Shown here: positions 8,600 through 16,304 of the stretch, piece after piece
Layout: every line of letters starts with the position of its first letter
Numbering within the stretch: position 1 is the stretch's first letter
Source: Roseovarius carneus
GTDB taxonomy: Bacteria > Pseudomonadota > Alphaproteobacteria > Rhodobacterales > Rhodobacteraceae
NCBI RefSeq assembly: GCF_020141465.1
Contig: NZ_JAHSPD010000001.1
Location: 2,896,374 to 2,960,373 of the forward strand
Reading direction: 5' to 3'
Length of the DNA: 64,000 bases
Notes under the pieces: generated by a model
Told to the model about the DNA's origin: nothing
What the model saw: only the letters and a program-made list of their open reading frames with translations
Databases searched by the model: none
Position numbers and translations under genes: made by a program

Positions 8600-10891
8600 A
8601 TGCGGATCAAATTTATCGAGATCTCGAACTTTCGGAAGCTGAAAAATACACATCTGGATTTCGACCAAAGGACATCAATTTTGGTCGGCGCTAACAATAG
8701 CGGCAAGACTTCTGCGATGGTCGCTCTGCGCATCTTTCTCCTCTCGCCGAACCGCCTTGGGCTGCGCGACGTGACGATCGCCAACTGGACCAAGATCGAC
8801 CTCTTGGGTGAGGAGTGGGAGACGGATGCTGTATCCACGGTCGATTTTGATGCGCTCCTTCCCTCGATGGACGTCTGGCTCGACGTGCCACTCTGCGAGA
8901 TTCAGCACGTCGTACATATATTGCCGACGCTGGATTGGTCCGGCGGATCGCTGGGCGTACGACTAAATTACCATGCCAAAGACCTGGAAAAGCTAAAGGC
9001 AGAGTATCTCGCGCAGCGCAATGCAGCACGAGATGCGTCAACTACCGACCCGAAGGGAAAAGTGACCAAGATAGCGGTGTGGCCTCGCAGCCTCACCGAC
9101 TTCCTCGAACGGCGACTGCGAGCGCATGTCGAACTTTCGGCCTACCCGCTTGATCCGACTGCGGCCACGCCACCAGGCAAGAATGGTCTGGCGATACCTC
9201 AAACCTTACCCGCCAGTGCTCTTGCATTCGAACAGCCGCCTTTCAAAAATCTCATTAAGATCGACGAGATCGCGGCACAGCGTGACTTCGCCGATGCCGG
9301 CGGCAACGACGGTGGAGAAGAAAAGGGCGAGATGACAAACCGCCGTTTCAAGCGCCGTCTATCCGACCAGCTGCGCTCCTATTATGATCGCCATCTCGAC
9401 CCGTCCAAAACTCCATCTGACAAGGACTACGAGGCGCTCGGGGCGATCCAAGCTGCCGAACGCAGCTTTGACGCGCGACTTGAGGCCGGATTCGCAACTG
9501 CCTTTGAAGAACTGGAAGACCTTGGATATCCGGGGATGAGCAATCCGAAACTCAAAATCTCAACACTTCTTCGGGCGACGGATGGGCTGAAACATGGATC
9601 CTCGGTACAGTATCAAGTAGCCGATCCCTCTGGGGACGGCACCAAGACCCTCAAGCTACCCGAAGACTATTCAGGCCTCGGTTATCAGAACCTGATCGCA
9701 ATGGTGTTCATGCTGATGGGTTTTCGTGACGAATGGATGCGCGTCGAAAAGGCGGGGCTCCTCGAAGGAGTGGATGTCTCACACGAGATTCAGCCTCTCC
9801 ACTTGGTGCTTGTCGAGGAGCCGGAAGCCCATTTACATGCGCAGGTGCAGCAGGTCTTCATCAACAAGGCTTACAACCTGCTCAGAAAGCATCCCGATCT
9901 TGGAGCCGCAGACAGCTACGCCACTCAGCTAGTCGTCAGCACCCATTCCAGCCATGTTGCGCATGAGGCCGACTTCGCAAGCTTGCGATATTTTCGGCGC
10001 CGACCAGCCGTGAGTAAAGGGGAAACTCCCACCACAACGGTCGCGAATCTCTCACATATTTTTGGTGACGGCGACGAAACCAAGAGATTTGTGAAGCGTT
10101 ATCTCAAGGCGACGCATTGTGACCTGTTCTTTGCGGACGGGGTCATCTTCGTGGAAGGCCAGGCCGAGCGAATCCTAGTACCACACTTCATTCGTCATCA
10201 CTTTCCGGAGCTTTCACGTCGCTATGTCTCATTGCTCGAACTCGGTGGCAGCCATGTGCACAGTTTCCGTGATCTGATCGATGCACTTGGGATCGCAACC
10301 CTGATTATCGGTGATCTCGATGCGACTGCGGCGGTCAAAATTATCGACAAGAACGAAAATGAAACGACCCGCTGGAAATCGGCGCGCCCCGAAAAAGGAA
10401 AAGGGCAACAGACAGCCAACTCTGTTCTCAAGGAATGGCATCCCAAGAAAAAGCTGATCGACGATTTGGTGTCCCTTCCGCCCGAAGGGCATGTATCGGA
10501 CGGGGATGAGGATTACGAGCTCTATGTTGCCTATCAGAAGCCGGTGAAGATCGCTTCCAGCAGTAAGGACGACGCCATCGCCATTCCTCGAACATTCGAA
10601 GACGCTCTAGTCTTAGAGAACCTCGATGTTGTCGAAAAAATTCAAGGCTCTGTGACATCGGGCAAGATCCGCACGATCGTTGCACAAGGTCTTTCTGGAG
10701 ATGATCTCGAAGACGGGCTCTTCGAGCTATTGAAGACTGCGGAAAAAGCGGCATTCGCACTCGATTGTCTGATGCTTGAAGATCCCAAGATCTTGATGCC
10801 TCCGAGCTATATCGCGGCTGGGCTCGAATGGTTCGAACGGGCCGTCAGCAAAGATATTGCAAGAAGCGAACTCAAGACAGGGGAAAGCTGA
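8600..10891 (+). CDS. GajA-like OLD-family ATPase/TOPRIM nuclease
   Basis: 763 residues from the ATG at 8600, which has a strong AAAGGAGG site; an upstream in-frame ATG at 8549 lacks one. The N-terminal ABC-type ATPase has Walker A GANNSGKT (30-37), a signature-like SGLGYQN, Walker B LVLVEEPEAHLH (about 401-412) and an H-loop STHSSH (about 446). A C-terminal TOPRIM domain has IFVEGQAER (about 515) and IIGDLDA (about 569). With the UvrD-like helicase that follows, this is the class 2 OLD/Gabija layout. It is clearly longer than classical GajA (about 580 residues). In Gabija, GajA cuts phage DNA when nucleotides run low. Confidence 0.8.
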   Translation: MRIKFIEISNFRKLKNTHLDFDQRTSILVGANNSGKTSAMVALRIFLLSPNRLGLRDVTIANWTKIDLLGEEWETDAVSTVDFDALLPSMDVWLDVPLCEIQHVVHILPTLDWSGGSLGVRLNYHAKDLEKLKAEYLAQRNAARDASTTDPKGKVTKIAVWPRSLTDFLERRLRAHVELSAYPLDPTAATPPGKNGLAIPQTLPASALAFEQPPFKNLIKIDEIAAQRDFADAGGNDGGEEKGEMTNRRFKRRLSDQLRSYYDRHLDPSKTPSDKDYEALGAIQAAERSFDARLEAGFATAFEELEDLGYPGMSNPKLKISTLLRATDGLKHGSSVQYQVADPSGDGTKTLKLPEDYSGLGYQNLIAMVFMLMGFRDEWMRVEKAGLLEGVDVSHEIQPLHLVLVEEPEAHLHAQVQQVFINKAYNLLRKHPDLGAADSYATQLVVSTHSSHVAHEADFASLRYFRRRPAVSKGETPTTTVANLSHIFGDGDETKRFVKRYLKATHCDLFFADGVIFVEGQAERILVPHFIRHHFPELSRRYVSLLELGGSHVHSFRDLIDALGIATLIIGDLDATAAVKIIDKNENETTRWKSARPEKGKGQQTANSVLKEWHPKKKLIDDLVSLPPEGHVSDGDEDYELYVAYQKPVKIASSSKDDAIAIPRTFEDALVLENLDVVEKIQGSVTSGKIRTIVAQGLSGDDLEDGLFELLKTAEKAAFALDCLMLEDPKILMPPSYIAAGLEWFERAVSKDIARSELKTGES

Positions 10892-12810
10892 TGACGGACG
10901 TTGAGACTGCGCCGTCGGACTTCGATGATGGCGCCGACGCCCAGATACGAGACTGCTTGAACCCCCTCAATCCACGGAGCTTCTTCCTGTATGCAGGCGC
11001 GGGCTCGGGAAAGACCCGCTCCCTTAAGAACGCGCTGGATACTTTCCGCGAAGAACATGGCGAAGCCTTCAGGCGTAGCGGCAAGAAGATTGCGGTAATC
11101 ACCTATACAAATGCGGCCGCCGACGAGATCGCGGAACGCGTTGGTGAGGATTCCTTGTTTCCGATTTCAACGATTCACAGCTTTTGCTGGAAGCATATTG
11201 GAACCTACCATAGCGATATCCAAGCATGGCTGCTCGCGACACTCCCTGACGACCTAGCCGAACTGCACGAGAAGCAAGCAAAGGGGCGCGCTGGTACGAA
11301 GGCGGCGCTGGACCGCGAACGCGCAATCGCCTCGGTCGTGAGGCGTCTCGAGTGGCTTAGTACTCCTCGGCGGTTTGTTTACAATCCAAACGGAGACATT
11401 TTCGGCCAGGACTCGCTGTCCCATTCCGAGGTGCTCAAGATCACGGCGGCCTTCATCGAAACCAAACGATCAATGCAGGCAGTCCTCGTCAACAAGTATC
11501 CTTTTTTGCTCGTCGACGAGAGTCAGGACACTAACAAGGGCCTACTCGAGGCCTTCTTCGCACTTGCTGCGGCGAACAAGAACAAGTTTGCGGTGGGCTT
11601 GTTCGGGGATATGATGCAGCGGATCTTTCTTGACGGCCATCCAGAACTGGAGCGCCTCGTTCCGGAAGATTGGGCGCGTCCCGTGAAGAGAATGAATCAC
11701 CGATCGCCTCAACGCGTGATCGAGCTTGGCAATGTACTTCGCGCCCCAATTGATCGCCAACGCCAGGTGGCCCGAGACGATAGCGATGTCGGCATCGTTC
11801 GCTTGTTTGTTGCCTCCAGCAACTCGTCCGACAAGCCAGCGTTTGAGCGGCAGGTTCAGGATCGAATGGCTGAATTTTGCAACGATCCTAATTGGCGGGA
11901 TCAAGCTGGAGTTAAGGCGCTCACGCTTGAACACCATATGGCGGCTTCAAGGTACGGGTTCCTAGAGATGTTCCAGGCGCTTAACCGGGACTCGCGCCTA
12001 TCTACCGGGGTTCGGACAGGTGAACTGGCGGGCCTAAGGCTTTTTACTGAACGCGTCGCTCCACTAGTCGCGGCTGCACAGGCGAACAATGCTTTCGCGG
12101 TCATGGCTCACCTACGTGCGACTTCTCCCCTTCTTAAGCGATCAGCAATTGCTGAGAGGTCAATAACCGGCGATCCGTTGCAGACAATACGTGCAGGTGT
12201 GGACGCGGTGCTGGGCCTCGACACTGAAAGCCCAGATGCAACCTTTCTCACCGTTCTCCAATGCGTGGCGCAACACGGGCTGTTCGAGATTCCTGCTGCC
12301 TTGCAGCCGTTTGTAGCTGATGAGCCGAAGGCTGAAATTGCGGAGCCTGAAAAGACAAATGAAGAAGCAGAGTCGAACGAGGAGCAAGCAGTTGCGGAGA
12401 CGTCTCCTGAAAGCCTAGAGGCTTGGCGGGCATTTCTTGAGACTCCGTACAACCAAACGGTCCCTTTCGCCGAATATGTCAGTGATCGTGGTCCGTTCGG
12501 AACCCATCAGGGCGTAAAAGGGCTTGAGTTCGATCGTGTGCTGGTAATTCTTGACGACAGCGACGCGCGAGGCTTCCTATTTTCTTACGATAAGCTATTC
12601 GAAGCCAAGCCGCTGTCGGATACTGACCGCAAGCATCTTGCCGAAGGCACCGAAGGCGGCATTACGCGCACGCGCCGCCTGCTCTACGTCACCTGCACAC
12701 GAGCTAAGAAAAGCTTGGCGCTGGTCGCCTATTCCGAAGATCCCGATACTCTTGCAGCTTCTGCACTTCGTAACGGCTGGTTCGAAGCTCATGAGATCGA
12801 ACGACTTTGA
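10891..12810 (+). CDS. GajB-like UvrD/PcrA-type helicase
   Basis: 639 residues. The ATG overlaps the stop of the nuclease gene by one base (TGATG), indicating translational coupling. SF1A motifs in order: I AGAGSGKT (36-43), Ia ITYTNAAADEIAERV, II LLVDESQDT (about 206), III FGDMMQRIF, IV MNHRSPQRVI, V GVKGLEFDRV and VI RRLLYVTCTRAKKS (about 594-607). An acidic low-complexity insertion rich in Glu lies at about 478-515. Classical GajB is about 500 residues, so this is a longer variant. Its role is inferred from the pairing with the OLD nuclease. Confidence 0.82.
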   Translation: MTDVETAPSDFDDGADAQIRDCLNPLNPRSFFLYAGAGSGKTRSLKNALDTFREEHGEAFRRSGKKIAVITYTNAAADEIAERVGEDSLFPISTIHSFCWKHIGTYHSDIQAWLLATLPDDLAELHEKQAKGRAGTKAALDRERAIASVVRRLEWLSTPRRFVYNPNGDIFGQDSLSHSEVLKITAAFIETKRSMQAVLVNKYPFLLVDESQDTNKGLLEAFFALAAANKNKFAVGLFGDMMQRIFLDGHPELERLVPEDWARPVKRMNHRSPQRVIELGNVLRAPIDRQRQVARDDSDVGIVRLFVASSNSSDKPAFERQVQDRMAEFCNDPNWRDQAGVKALTLEHHMAASRYGFLEMFQALNRDSRLSTGVRTGELAGLRLFTERVAPLVAAAQANNAFAVMAHLRATSPLLKRSAIAERSITGDPLQTIRAGVDAVLGLDTESPDATFLTVLQCVAQHGLFEIPAALQPFVADEPKAEIAEPEKTNEEAESNEEQAVAETSPESLEAWRAFLETPYNQTVPFAEYVSDRGPFGTHQGVKGLEFDRVLVILDDSDARGFLFSYDKLFEAKPLSDTDRKHLAEGTEGGITRTRRLLYVTCTRAKKSLALVAYSEDPDTLAASALRNGWFEAHEIERL

Positions 12811-13081
12811 CCACGGGTTTCGCAGAATTTTGATCGATGATTTGACGATCCATGCAGCACCCCGCGAAAGTACCCTGGGCTCGCGATCGACTGCAAACCG
12901 GCCATTTGCGCTTGCCGCTGCGAATGTCAGCCTCCCTGAAGAACTTTCTAGAAAAATGACCAACCCTGGTTCGTGGGGTCGAACGTCCGCTTTCTCGATC
13001 TCCGCAAATTTTCGCTGTAGAGCAGCGAATGCACACTTTCCGCCCGATTACCTGTTCTCGAGGGCAACACGCTAACGACTG

Positions 13082-14125
13082 TCACCCTAAATTCAGCCTC
13101 TCCTCTAAACCAGCAATCCGCTCGATCACTGCCTCAAAAGCCGGCGCTTCCCCGAAGATCATGCCCGACATCGCGCGGTAGTCGCGGCGCAGGTCATCGA
13201 CCATTTTTCCAACCGGAGTAATCGAAAAAGTCGGCGCAGCTGCGGTGGCGAGATCGAAAGCCGGACGGTTAAAAAACATGCGCGCGTGGGCGACACAGTC
13301 GGCACCAAGCGCTCGATCCGCCAAAGCCCTCTCACCAAGGTCCGATCCGAGAAGCTGATAGGCATCGTAATAATGTCGCGACACGCGCTGACCGCTTCCT
13401 TTGAGTTCTCCGCGTATGTCGAACCAGCGGCGCAGGCCGTGCAGAATGACAATCTTGTCCCAAAAAGTTCGCTCGGCATCGACGATAGTGACGTTACCGA
13501 CAGTCAGATCGATATCCGGCACATCGTCTTGGAGATAGGGGCTGATGCTGCGCACAGAATTGGGATCAAGCGCCGATTTTGCACCGGACTCGATTTTCAC
13601 GGCTTTGGCAATGTAGGCATCAACCGGTGTCGCGGTCGGATACCGCAGATACAACGCCTGGCTGTCTTCTGGATCTGGCTCGACAAAGAACCGGGCGATG
13701 TCGAGGCCGTTTCGTCCGGCATCGTCCGAAACAATCTTGTTCAGCCCGTCAAGGAACTCGCCTTGGATATAGGCTTCACAGGCCGCCTTGATGGCATCCA
13801 ACGCCTTGGCGCGTTTCTTACCACTCAAAGCCTCAAGCTCTTCAATCGTTGCAGCTTCTCCCAGATCGTCCCGGAAAACCGTGACGTCGATATCCTCCGA
13901 AAAGCGCCGGATCAGCCCAAAGCCCTTTGACAAGGACGTCCCGCCCTTGAACAGAAGCCTTGGCCCGTCCGGCAATCCATTGAACAGCGCGTCGAGGGTC
14001 CAACAAACCCAGAAGTCCTTTTCGACATTCTGCGGTGTAGTGCCCAAGCGCTGTGCTGTTGTCGTGAAAAGACCAAGGCGCGTCTCATCATCCGCAGAAA
14101 TAATCTTGTCAAACGCGGGGTTCAC
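13082..14125 (-). CDS. abiEii: AbiEii/AbiGii-type nucleotidyltransferase toxin
   Basis: About 347 residues from a GTG at 14125 that overlaps the antitoxin stop as GTGA; the frame is open to 14176. The four motifs of the AbiEii/DUF1814 family are visible: GGTSLSK (about 61-67), SEDIDV with D78/D80, AERTFWDK (about 214) and RHYYDAYQL. AbiEii toxins are NTP transferases that modify tRNA and arrest growth. The pair gives abortive infection or element stability. Coupled translation behind the antitoxin gene is usual for AbiE. The gene is convergent with the Gabija-like operon. Confidence 0.88.
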   Translation of the reverse strand: MNPAFDKIISADDETRLGLFTTTAQRLGTTPQNVEKDFWVCWTLDALFNGLPDGPRLLFKGGTSLSKGFGLIRRFSEDIDVTVFRDDLGEAATIEELEALSGKKRAKALDAIKAACEAYIQGEFLDGLNKIVSDDAGRNGLDIARFFVEPDPEDSQALYLRYPTATPVDAYIAKAVKIESGAKSALDPNSVRSISPYLQDDVPDIDLTVGNVTIVDAERTFWDKIVILHGLRRWFDIRGELKGSGQRVSRHYYDAYQLLGSDLGERALADRALGADCVAHARMFFNRPAFDLATAAAPTFSITPVGKMVDDLRRDYRAMSGMIFGEAPAFEAVIERIAGLEERLNLG

Positions 14126-14778
14126 GCAGCACCTGCTTGCTCTGCCAGTATCGGGCGCAATAGACTCTGCATCCAACTCGGCAATGTCGTCAGCCCGTCC
14201 TCGAGATCGTCGCGAAGGCGCTTGCCGTTCGCAGGATCATTGAGAAGAGCCGTGAGACGGCGGATCAGCACTTGATCCTCGTCGACTTGCCCCATCGTAT
14301 CCCGCAACCAATGCAGAGCTTGCACAATGCGCATGGCCGGCCGGCCAGCCCAATAGAGCTTGCTGGCAGCTGTTGGTTTGAACACGATGTCGAGCTGGCC
14401 GAGCGAAATCGATTTCAACCGGGCATCCGTATGCACCAGGATCTTGGCCGGAACAGCATTGGTGAGCCCCAGATCGTTGGCTGCCGTCATCCCATCGACA
14501 AGGACGCGTATCTGATCTCGGCGTGCGATGGCATCAATCACTTCGCGGGGATCTGCCGGGCTGTCTTTCTGGGTCAGGCGGTTGGTCGACGGTTGATCGT
14601 AGAGGCCACGATCCACCCGGCGCAGAGCCCCTGCCCGCGTCAATCGCTGCAGCACCTTGTCCACGGCATCACGTTCGCCAAGATCCAGAAAATCCCTCGG
14701 CGTCCACACGCCGCGCGGCGTGCCATTCGCGATCCGTGTCAAGATATCGCTCTTTAGATCTGTTGATGCATGGTTCAT
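14122..14778 (-). CDS. abiEi: AbiEi-family antitoxin/autorepressor
   Basis: 218 residues from the ATG at 14778; in-frame ATGs at 14796, 14808 and 14841 fall within the operator repeats, which favours the downstream start. The N-terminal winged-helix-like part (about 10-75) contains WTPRDFLDLGERDAVDKVL and RRVDRGLYDQP; the rest matches DUF6088/AbiEi-type antitoxins. These proteins neutralise the AbiEii nucleotidyltransferase and repress their own promoter by binding inverted repeats. It is directly followed by the toxin gene with a 4-base overlap. Confidence 0.82.
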   Translation of the reverse strand: MNHASTDLKSDILTRIANGTPRGVWTPRDFLDLGERDAVDKVLQRLTRAGALRRVDRGLYDQPSTNRLTQKDSPADPREVIDAIARRDQIRVLVDGMTAANDLGLTNAVPAKILVHTDARLKSISLGQLDIVFKPTAASKLYWAGRPAMRIVQALHWLRDTMGQVDEDQVLIRRLTALLNDPANGKRLRDDLEDGLTTLPSWMQSLLRPILAEQAGAA

Positions 14779-14851
14779 GTCCGAAATATGTAGCATGATT
14801 TCGGACATGGTGGAAGTGATTTGTCCGAAATATGTATACAAACATCGGACG
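14778..14851. promoter_or_regulatory. double-dyad operator of the AbiE operon
   Basis: Two 30-bp dyads lie side by side. The first has arms TGTCCGAAAT at 14778-14787 and ATTTCGGACA at 14798-14807, perfectly inverted. The second has TGTCCGAAAT at 14822-14831 and a weaker inverted arm ACATCGGACG at 14842-14851. Left-arm to right-arm spacing is 20 bp in both, and the dyads repeat with a 44-bp period. The 15-bp stretch TGTCCGAAATATGTA is identical in the two copies. AbiEi antitoxins are known to bind paired inverted repeats cooperatively. Confidence 0.75.
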
Positions 14852-14929
14852 ACCGCCCAAGCAACAGAGCCCCATTAAGAAGCGTTTGATCCGGAAAACC
14901 ATCGGAGTGGGAGAGCGGAGGCTGTTCCC

Positions 14930-14979
14930 GTGACGGGTTTGGAGGTCGAGAGAGAGGCTCCTGACCGCCCGTCGCGGAG
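14930..14979 (+). promoter_or_regulatory. structured leader, family 1, copy A (upstream of DUF932 gene)
   Basis: GTGACGGG (14930-14937) pairs over 8 positions with CCCGTCGC (14968-14975), including one G-U. Inside, GGTC (14944-14947) can pair with GACC (14963-14966). The Shine-Dalgarno GGAGG begins directly after the outer stem. A near-identical structure precedes the next gene, parB (16248-16293). An inner GGAG could instead pair with CTCC at 14958-14961. Confidence 0.6.
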
Positions 14980-14987
14980 GTTTTCTC

Positions 14988-16181
14988 ATGAATACCCAAA
15001 TTATCGATGCCGGGCGTGACGCCAGCGGCGGTTACAAGATTGATGTGTCACGCGGTGAAAACGTGGATCGCGTGTCATCGGAGTGGTTCTCGCGCCCCGA
15101 TGATGAGCGATACCTGTCACTCGACGACCTCTTTGCGTCGGTGAAAACCCGCGCTGAGCAGAGCCGAACACGCACTGTGGAGAGTGCCGCGATCCGGGTC
15201 GAGGCGCATCGCGATGACCCCGAGAAACTGGGGCTGGTCCTACCCGGGACCGACGAGCCCATCGCGCCGACGCATTGGAGTTTTGGGCAGCTGTCCAGCA
15301 TTGTCGGCGCGCCTGCCGCCTACTTGCGCCAGCTACCCGCACCGCTGGCAGGCATCAACCTGCAATACGGGCTGACCAACCACCGGGCAGAGCAGATCAA
15401 GACCATGGAGTTCGCGAACGGGCGCACGGAACTGCGTGCCGTCACCGGTCCGGACTATGGCCGCATCTACGACCACGAACTGGTCTCCGCCGTGCAGCGC
15501 ATCGCGGGCAATGGCACCGGTGATACACGCTGGAAGGTGCCAGGCGTCCTCGACTGGTCGACCGGCATCTACAATCCGCGTGTGGACGTGACCAAGGAAA
15601 CAACAACGCTCTATGCATCGGATCGTGATGTGTTCCTGTTCCTCGTCGATGACCTTAACCCAATCGAGGCGGGGATCCTGCCCGATGGTTCGCCCGACCT
15701 CTATTTCCGCGGCTTCTATTGCTGGAATTCAGAGGTCGGTGCCAAAACGCTGGGCATCGCCAGCTTCTACCTCCGTGCCGTCTGCCAGAACCGCAACCTC
15801 TGGGGCGTCGAGGATTTCCAGGAGATCAAGATCCGCCATTCGAAATATGCCGCGTCCCGCTTTGCACATGAGGCGGCCCCGGCCCTCAAGAATTTCGCCA
15901 ACTCATCGCCCGCGCCCTTCATCGACGGCATCCGCGCCGCGCGGGAGAAGATCGTCGCGCGCAACGACGAGGACCGGTCGGACTTTCTGCGCAAGCGCGG
16001 GTTCTCCAAGGCTGCCGCGACCACTATCATCGACACCGTGCTGACCGAAGAAGGCCGCCCGCCCGAAAGCGTCTTCGATTTCGTACAGGGCATCACGGCG
16101 GTCGCGCGCAACAAACCCCAGCAAGACGCGCGGCTGGAGATGGAAACCCGCGCCAAGACACTTTTGGAAAGTGCCGCCTGA
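14988..16181 (+). CDS. DUF932 domain-containing protein
   Basis: 397 residues, soluble. It matches the phage/plasmid DUF932 family: an N-terminal region with HWSFGQLSSIVGAPAAYLRQ, a central ELRAVTGPDYGRIYDHELV and a C-terminal core with FRGFYCWNSEVGAKTLG and RAVCQNRNLWG. The molecular role is not established; the family is common on plasmids and ICEs next to ParB-like genes, as here. Shine-Dalgarno GGAGG lies 8 bases before the ATG, at the foot of a stem-loop leader. It heads the maintenance module. Confidence 0.85.
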   Translation: MNTQIIDAGRDASGGYKIDVSRGENVDRVSSEWFSRPDDERYLSLDDLFASVKTRAEQSRTRTVESAAIRVEAHRDDPEKLGLVLPGTDEPIAPTHWSFGQLSSIVGAPAAYLRQLPAPLAGINLQYGLTNHRAEQIKTMEFANGRTELRAVTGPDYGRIYDHELVSAVQRIAGNGTGDTRWKVPGVLDWSTGIYNPRVDVTKETTTLYASDRDVFLFLVDDLNPIEAGILPDGSPDLYFRGFYCWNSEVGAKTLGIASFYLRAVCQNRNLWGVEDFQEIKIRHSKYAASRFAHEAAPALKNFANSSPAPFIDGIRAAREKIVARNDEDRSDFLRKRGFSKAAATTIIDTVLTEEGRPPESVFDFVQGITAVARNKPQQDARLEMETRAKTLLESAA

Positions 16182-16202
16182 AACTCGTCGCACCCAAATC
16201 GC

Positions 16203-16246
16203 CCCGGTCCGCGTCTTCCCCAGAGGAAGAGGTGGGCCGGGTTTTT
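16203..16246 (+). terminator. terminator-like hairpin between DUF932 gene and parB
   Basis: CCCGGTCC (16203-16210) pairs with GGGCCGGG (16234-16241), one G-U, with an inner TCTTCC/GGAAGA stem, followed by five T residues. Leader copy B starts two bases later, leaving no room for a promoter, so parB must be reached by read-through or the hairpin acts as an attenuator. Confidence 0.7.
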
Positions 16247-16247
16247 C

Positions 16248-16297
16248 GTGACGGGTTTGAAAGGTCGAGAGAGGTTCCCGACCGGCCCGTCGCGGAG
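16248..16297 (+). promoter_or_regulatory. structured leader, family 1, copy B (upstream of parB)
   Basis: GTGACGGG (16248-16255) pairs with CCCGTCGC (16286-16293), and GGTCG (16263-16267) with CGACC (16279-16283). The loop keeps the GAGAGAGG element of copy A. The Shine-Dalgarno GGAG (16294-16297) abuts the outer stem, so folding could limit ribosome access to the parB start at 16305. Confidence 0.6.
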
Positions 16298-16304
16298 AAC
16301 TCCG

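Noticed and set aside
12551-13075. 174-residue frame overlapping the end of the helicase gene
   Set aside because: The first part is a frame shadow of the helicase motif V-VI region, and the rest is non-coding sequence with repeat-like fragments.
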